Origin: Bacteroidaceae bacterium
Lineage (GTDB): Bacteria > Bacteroidota > Bacteroidia > Bacteroidales > Bacteroidaceae
NCBI GenBank assembly: GCA_900769765.1
Contig: CAAGHW010000026.1
Location: forward strand, 1-6,420
Length of the DNA stretch: 6,420 nt
Reading direction: 5' to 3'
Part shown: positions 4,208 through 6,420 of the stretch, piece after piece
Numbering within the stretch: the stretch's first letter is position 1
How the letters are laid out: each line of letters begins with the position of its first letter
The notes under the pieces: model-generated
Database searches by the model: none
Told to the model about the DNA's origin: nothing
The model's input: only the letters and a program-made list of their open reading frames with translations
Made by a program: the position numbers and the translations under genes

Positions 4208-6420
4208 ATGGAAAGAATTTTAAAGATATACAGAGCATCGGCAGGTTCGGGAAAGACCTTCACCCTGGCTCTTGAATACATGAAATTGTTGGCCGAGAAT
4301 CCAAGAGCCTACAAAAGCATCCTCGCCGTAACTTTTACAAACAAGGCTACTGGCGAGATGAAAGAGCGTATATTGGGAAAGCTCTATGGAGTAGCCAATG
4401 AATTGGAGAGCGCAAAGGACTATCTTGACAAGATGGTGGAGCAACTGCCCCATTTGAGTCGAGAGACCATAATCAAGAACTGCAAGCAGGCTCTTGACAA
4501 CATATTGCACGACTACGGTCATTTCCGCATCCAGACCATCGACGCATTCTTTCAGACCGTGCTTCGCAGTTTCGCAAAAGAGCTTGAACTGAACGGGGAT
4601 ATGGAGATTTCGATCGACGGCAAAAAGTTCCTCGAAGAGGCCGTTGACACATACATACGCAACCTTGAACCCGAAGCTAAACATATAGCTCCTATAATTG
4701 ATTTTATAGAAGACAAGCTTGAGGAGGGACGCGATTGGCACGTTGTCAACGACCTGAAGGATTTTGCCGAGAACATCCTTAAAGAGGAATACCAACAGTG
4801 TGGCGACAAGCTTCGCAAGGAGATGGAATACAACGACGGGGTCCTGCTCAAGGAGTTCTACACAAAGGTTTCAACAAAGCGTCAAAAGGCGATACAAAGG
4901 ACAAAGGATATTGGCAACGCGTTCTTCAGGATAGCCGACGATGAGGGCCTTGGTATTGAAGATTTCTACGGCAAGAGAGGAAATAGCGGACTATGGGGAT
5001 TCTTTACAAGGCTACAGAGCGGAATACCTCCCAAACTGTCGGACACGAACAAAAACCTTATCGGCAGCCCCACGAAAATATCATCAAAATGTACAAAGGT
5101 CAATGAGATTGCAGGTTTCTTAAAAGAGATTGAAACCCTATACATTGACAAAATCAACTGCGACCTTTCACTGAAGCATTACCATCAGTTAGGTATGCTC
5201 AACAACATAGCAAAAACTCTGAAAGAGGAAAATGAAAAGGAAAACCGTTTTCTGCTTGCTGAGACGACTCACCTTCTAAGTGCTATGATAAAGGAGAATG
5301 CCACATTCATTTTCGAGAAGATTGGTACTGAGATAAACCACATATTTATCGATGAATTCCAGGACACATCAAAGCTGCAATGGGAATGTTTCAAGGTGTT
5401 GCTCGACGAGATACTTGCACGCAACAACTTCAACCTGATTGTTGGTGATGTCAAGCAGTCGATATACCGTTGGAGAAACAGCGACTGGAACATCATGAAC
5501 ACCATAGGAACAAAATTCCGCGAAGATCAGATTGTTTTTGCAGACCAAAGCACAGTTGCCAATGGACGCAAGCTATACTCCACAAACTACAGAAGCGACA
5601 GCAACATCATCACCTTCAACAACATGCTGTACAATGTAGCTACAGAATCCATTGCAGAGACACAAAAAAAGAAACTTAACAAGAACAGTCTGGACGAAAT
5701 GTTCAGGGCTTACCAGGATGTGGAACAGGCTATACCCGAATGGCAGAAACCCGATTGCGGATATGCCGAGATAAGAATCATCGCAAAAAGCGAGAACGAA
5801 GAAGAGAAGTTCAGGCAGAGTGCGATAAAAGAGTTGATGAAGACCCTGCACAGACTCATTGAAGAAGAAAATGTCGTTCCTGGTAACATTGCCATTCTCT
5901 TGAGATACAACAAGGGAATAAATGATATTGTAACGGCATTCAATGCAGAATTTCCCGACATCAAGATTGTCTCTGACGAAGCATACAGGCTGTCGTCATC
6001 GCTTACCTTACAGCTTGTTATAAGCGCAATGCGCTATATAGCTTCGCCCGAAGACAATGTAAACATAGCGAACCTTGTAAGACTTTATGCCAAGGTGGTT
6101 GAAAAACGTGACGAGACATTCGAGGAGGATACCTTACACAAAAATATGGCAGATAGGTTGCCGGCAGAATTCAGGGAAAAGCTTATGCATTTCCAGAGCC
6201 TTCCTATATATGAACTCATTGAACAGTTGCTACAGGCAATAGAAATGTCCGAAGATAAGAACGAAGAGGCATATATCTACACATTCCTCGACCACGCATC
6301 GCAATATTTGACAAACAGGACATCGGACCTCAATGGTTTCATCGAAGCTTGGGATAATGAAATATACGACAAATCGATACCTGCCGAAGAGATAAACAGT
6401 GTAAGGCTGATGACCATCCA
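4208..6420 (+). CDS. RecB/AddA-like UvrD-type helicase (helicase-nuclease subunit), N-terminal part
   Basis: The frame is open from 4208 to the right edge (737 full codons) with no internal stop. It is a superfamily 1A DNA helicase. The Walker A motif is ASAGSGKT (10-17), close to the start as in RecB. Motif Ia is AVTFTNKATGEMKERI (40-55) and motif Ic is TIDAFF (110-115). Motif II is FIDEFQDTS (380-388), with D382 and E383 as the catalytic pair. Motif III is VGDVKQSIYRWR (412-423). Motif IV is TNYRS (459-463, arginine at 462). The window stops inside motif V (RLMTIH, from 733). Motif VI and the expected C-terminal nuclease domain lie outside, so helicase-nuclease and helicase-only forms cannot be told apart. 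Such proteins process double-strand DNA ends for recombination, usually with an AddB-like partner encoded next to them. It starts 53 bases after menA with no TAnnTTTG element in the gap, so read-through from the operon is possible. A purine-rich AAAAGAGGG at 4187-4195 is rather far from the start to serve as a ribosome site. Confidence 0.93.
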   Translation, partial: MERILKIYRASAGSGKTFTLALEYMKLLAENPRAYKSILAVTFTNKATGEMKERILGKLYGVANELESAKDYLDKMVEQLPHLSRETIIKNCKQALDNILHDYGHFRIQTIDAFFQTVLRSFAKELELNGDMEISIDGKKFLEEAVDTYIRNLEPEAKHIAPIIDFIEDKLEEGRDWHVVNDLKDFAENILKEEYQQCGDKLRKEMEYNDGVLLKEFYTKVSTKRQKAIQRTKDIGNAFFRIADDEGLGIEDFYGKRGNSGLWGFFTRLQSGIPPKLSDTNKNLIGSPTKISSKCTKVNEIAGFLKEIETLYIDKINCDLSLKHYHQLGMLNNIAKTLKEENEKENRFLLAETTHLLSAMIKENATFIFEKIGTEINHIFIDEFQDTSKLQWECFKVLLDEILARNNFNLIVGDVKQSIYRWRNSDWNIMNTIGTKFREDQIVFADQSTVANGRKLYSTNYRSDSNIITFNNMLYNVATESIAETQKKKLNKNSLDEMFRAYQDVEQAIPEWQKPDCGYAEIRIIAKSENEEEKFRQSAIKELMKTLHRLIEEENVVPGNIAILLRYNKGINDIVTAFNAEFPDIKIVSDEAYRLSSSLTLQLVISAMRYIASPEDNVNIANLVRLYAKVVEKRDETFEEDTLHKNMADRLPAEFREKLMHFQSLPIYELIEQLLQAIEMSEDKNEEAYIYTFLDHASQYLTNRTSDLNGFIEAWDNEIYDKSIPAEEINSVRLMTI

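Noticed and set aside
4220..4795. A 191-codon open frame on the minus strand
   Set aside because: It lies wholly inside the helicase gene, opposite motifs I to Ic. The plus-strand frame has clear helicase motifs and runs on to the window end, while this translation resembles no family.

Overview
The window looks like chromosome from a member of the Bacteroidota, most likely a gut Bacteroidales (Bacteroides, Phocaeicola or Prevotella type). This rests on three observations. Four gene starts are preceded by the Bacteroidota -7 element TAnnTTTG. Shine-Dalgarno sequences are weak or absent. The protein sequences (menaquinone enzymes, a RecB/AddA-like helicase beginning at its P-loop, an AraC-type regulator) resemble that phylum. 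Genus and species cannot be fixed from the sequence alone.

Layout, left to right. (1) Positions 1-254, minus strand: N-terminal part of a secreted M16 zinc protease, cut by the window edge just inside its HxxEH motif. (2) Positions 255-488: a 234-base divergent intergenic region holding a promoter in each direction and one copy of a 15-bp motif. (3) Positions 489-674, plus strand: a 61-residue protein built almost wholly of 11-residue repeats (KIEDxVVGxYQ). (4) Positions 680-1504, minus strand: an AraC-family regulator converging on the small gene. Its last 12 codons form a perfect 14-bp hairpin. (5) Positions 1505-1697: a divergent control region with an araC promoter, two tandem copies of the 15-bp motif 21 bp apart, and a promoter for the operon to the right. 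(6) Positions 1698-4154, plus strand: a tight operon of a bile acid:sodium symporter (BASS) family transporter, menG/ubiE and menA. The gaps are 7 nt and then a 4-bp ATGA overlap. (7) Position 4208 to the window end: a RecB/AddA-like UvrD-type helicase subunit, open to the right edge.

How the parts may work together. MenA prenylates 1,4-dihydroxy-2-naphthoate and MenG methylates the product, giving menaquinone for anaerobic respiration. A BASS-family transporter is the first gene of this operon, and a divergent AraC-type regulator sits next to it.

The most interesting signal is regulatory. The motif GAAAATAATACCAAA occurs exactly upstream of the repeat-protein gene and again upstream of the BASS-men operon, where a second copy with 12 of 15 matches follows. 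Measured to the -7 elements the three sites lie 55, 76 and 97 bp upstream, steps of exactly 21 bp (two helical turns). This suggests that the AraC-type protein controls both the small repeat protein and the BASS-men operon, so the three transcription units may form one local regulon. That is an inference and is untested. No mobile element, CRISPR array, tRNA or rRNA was seen.
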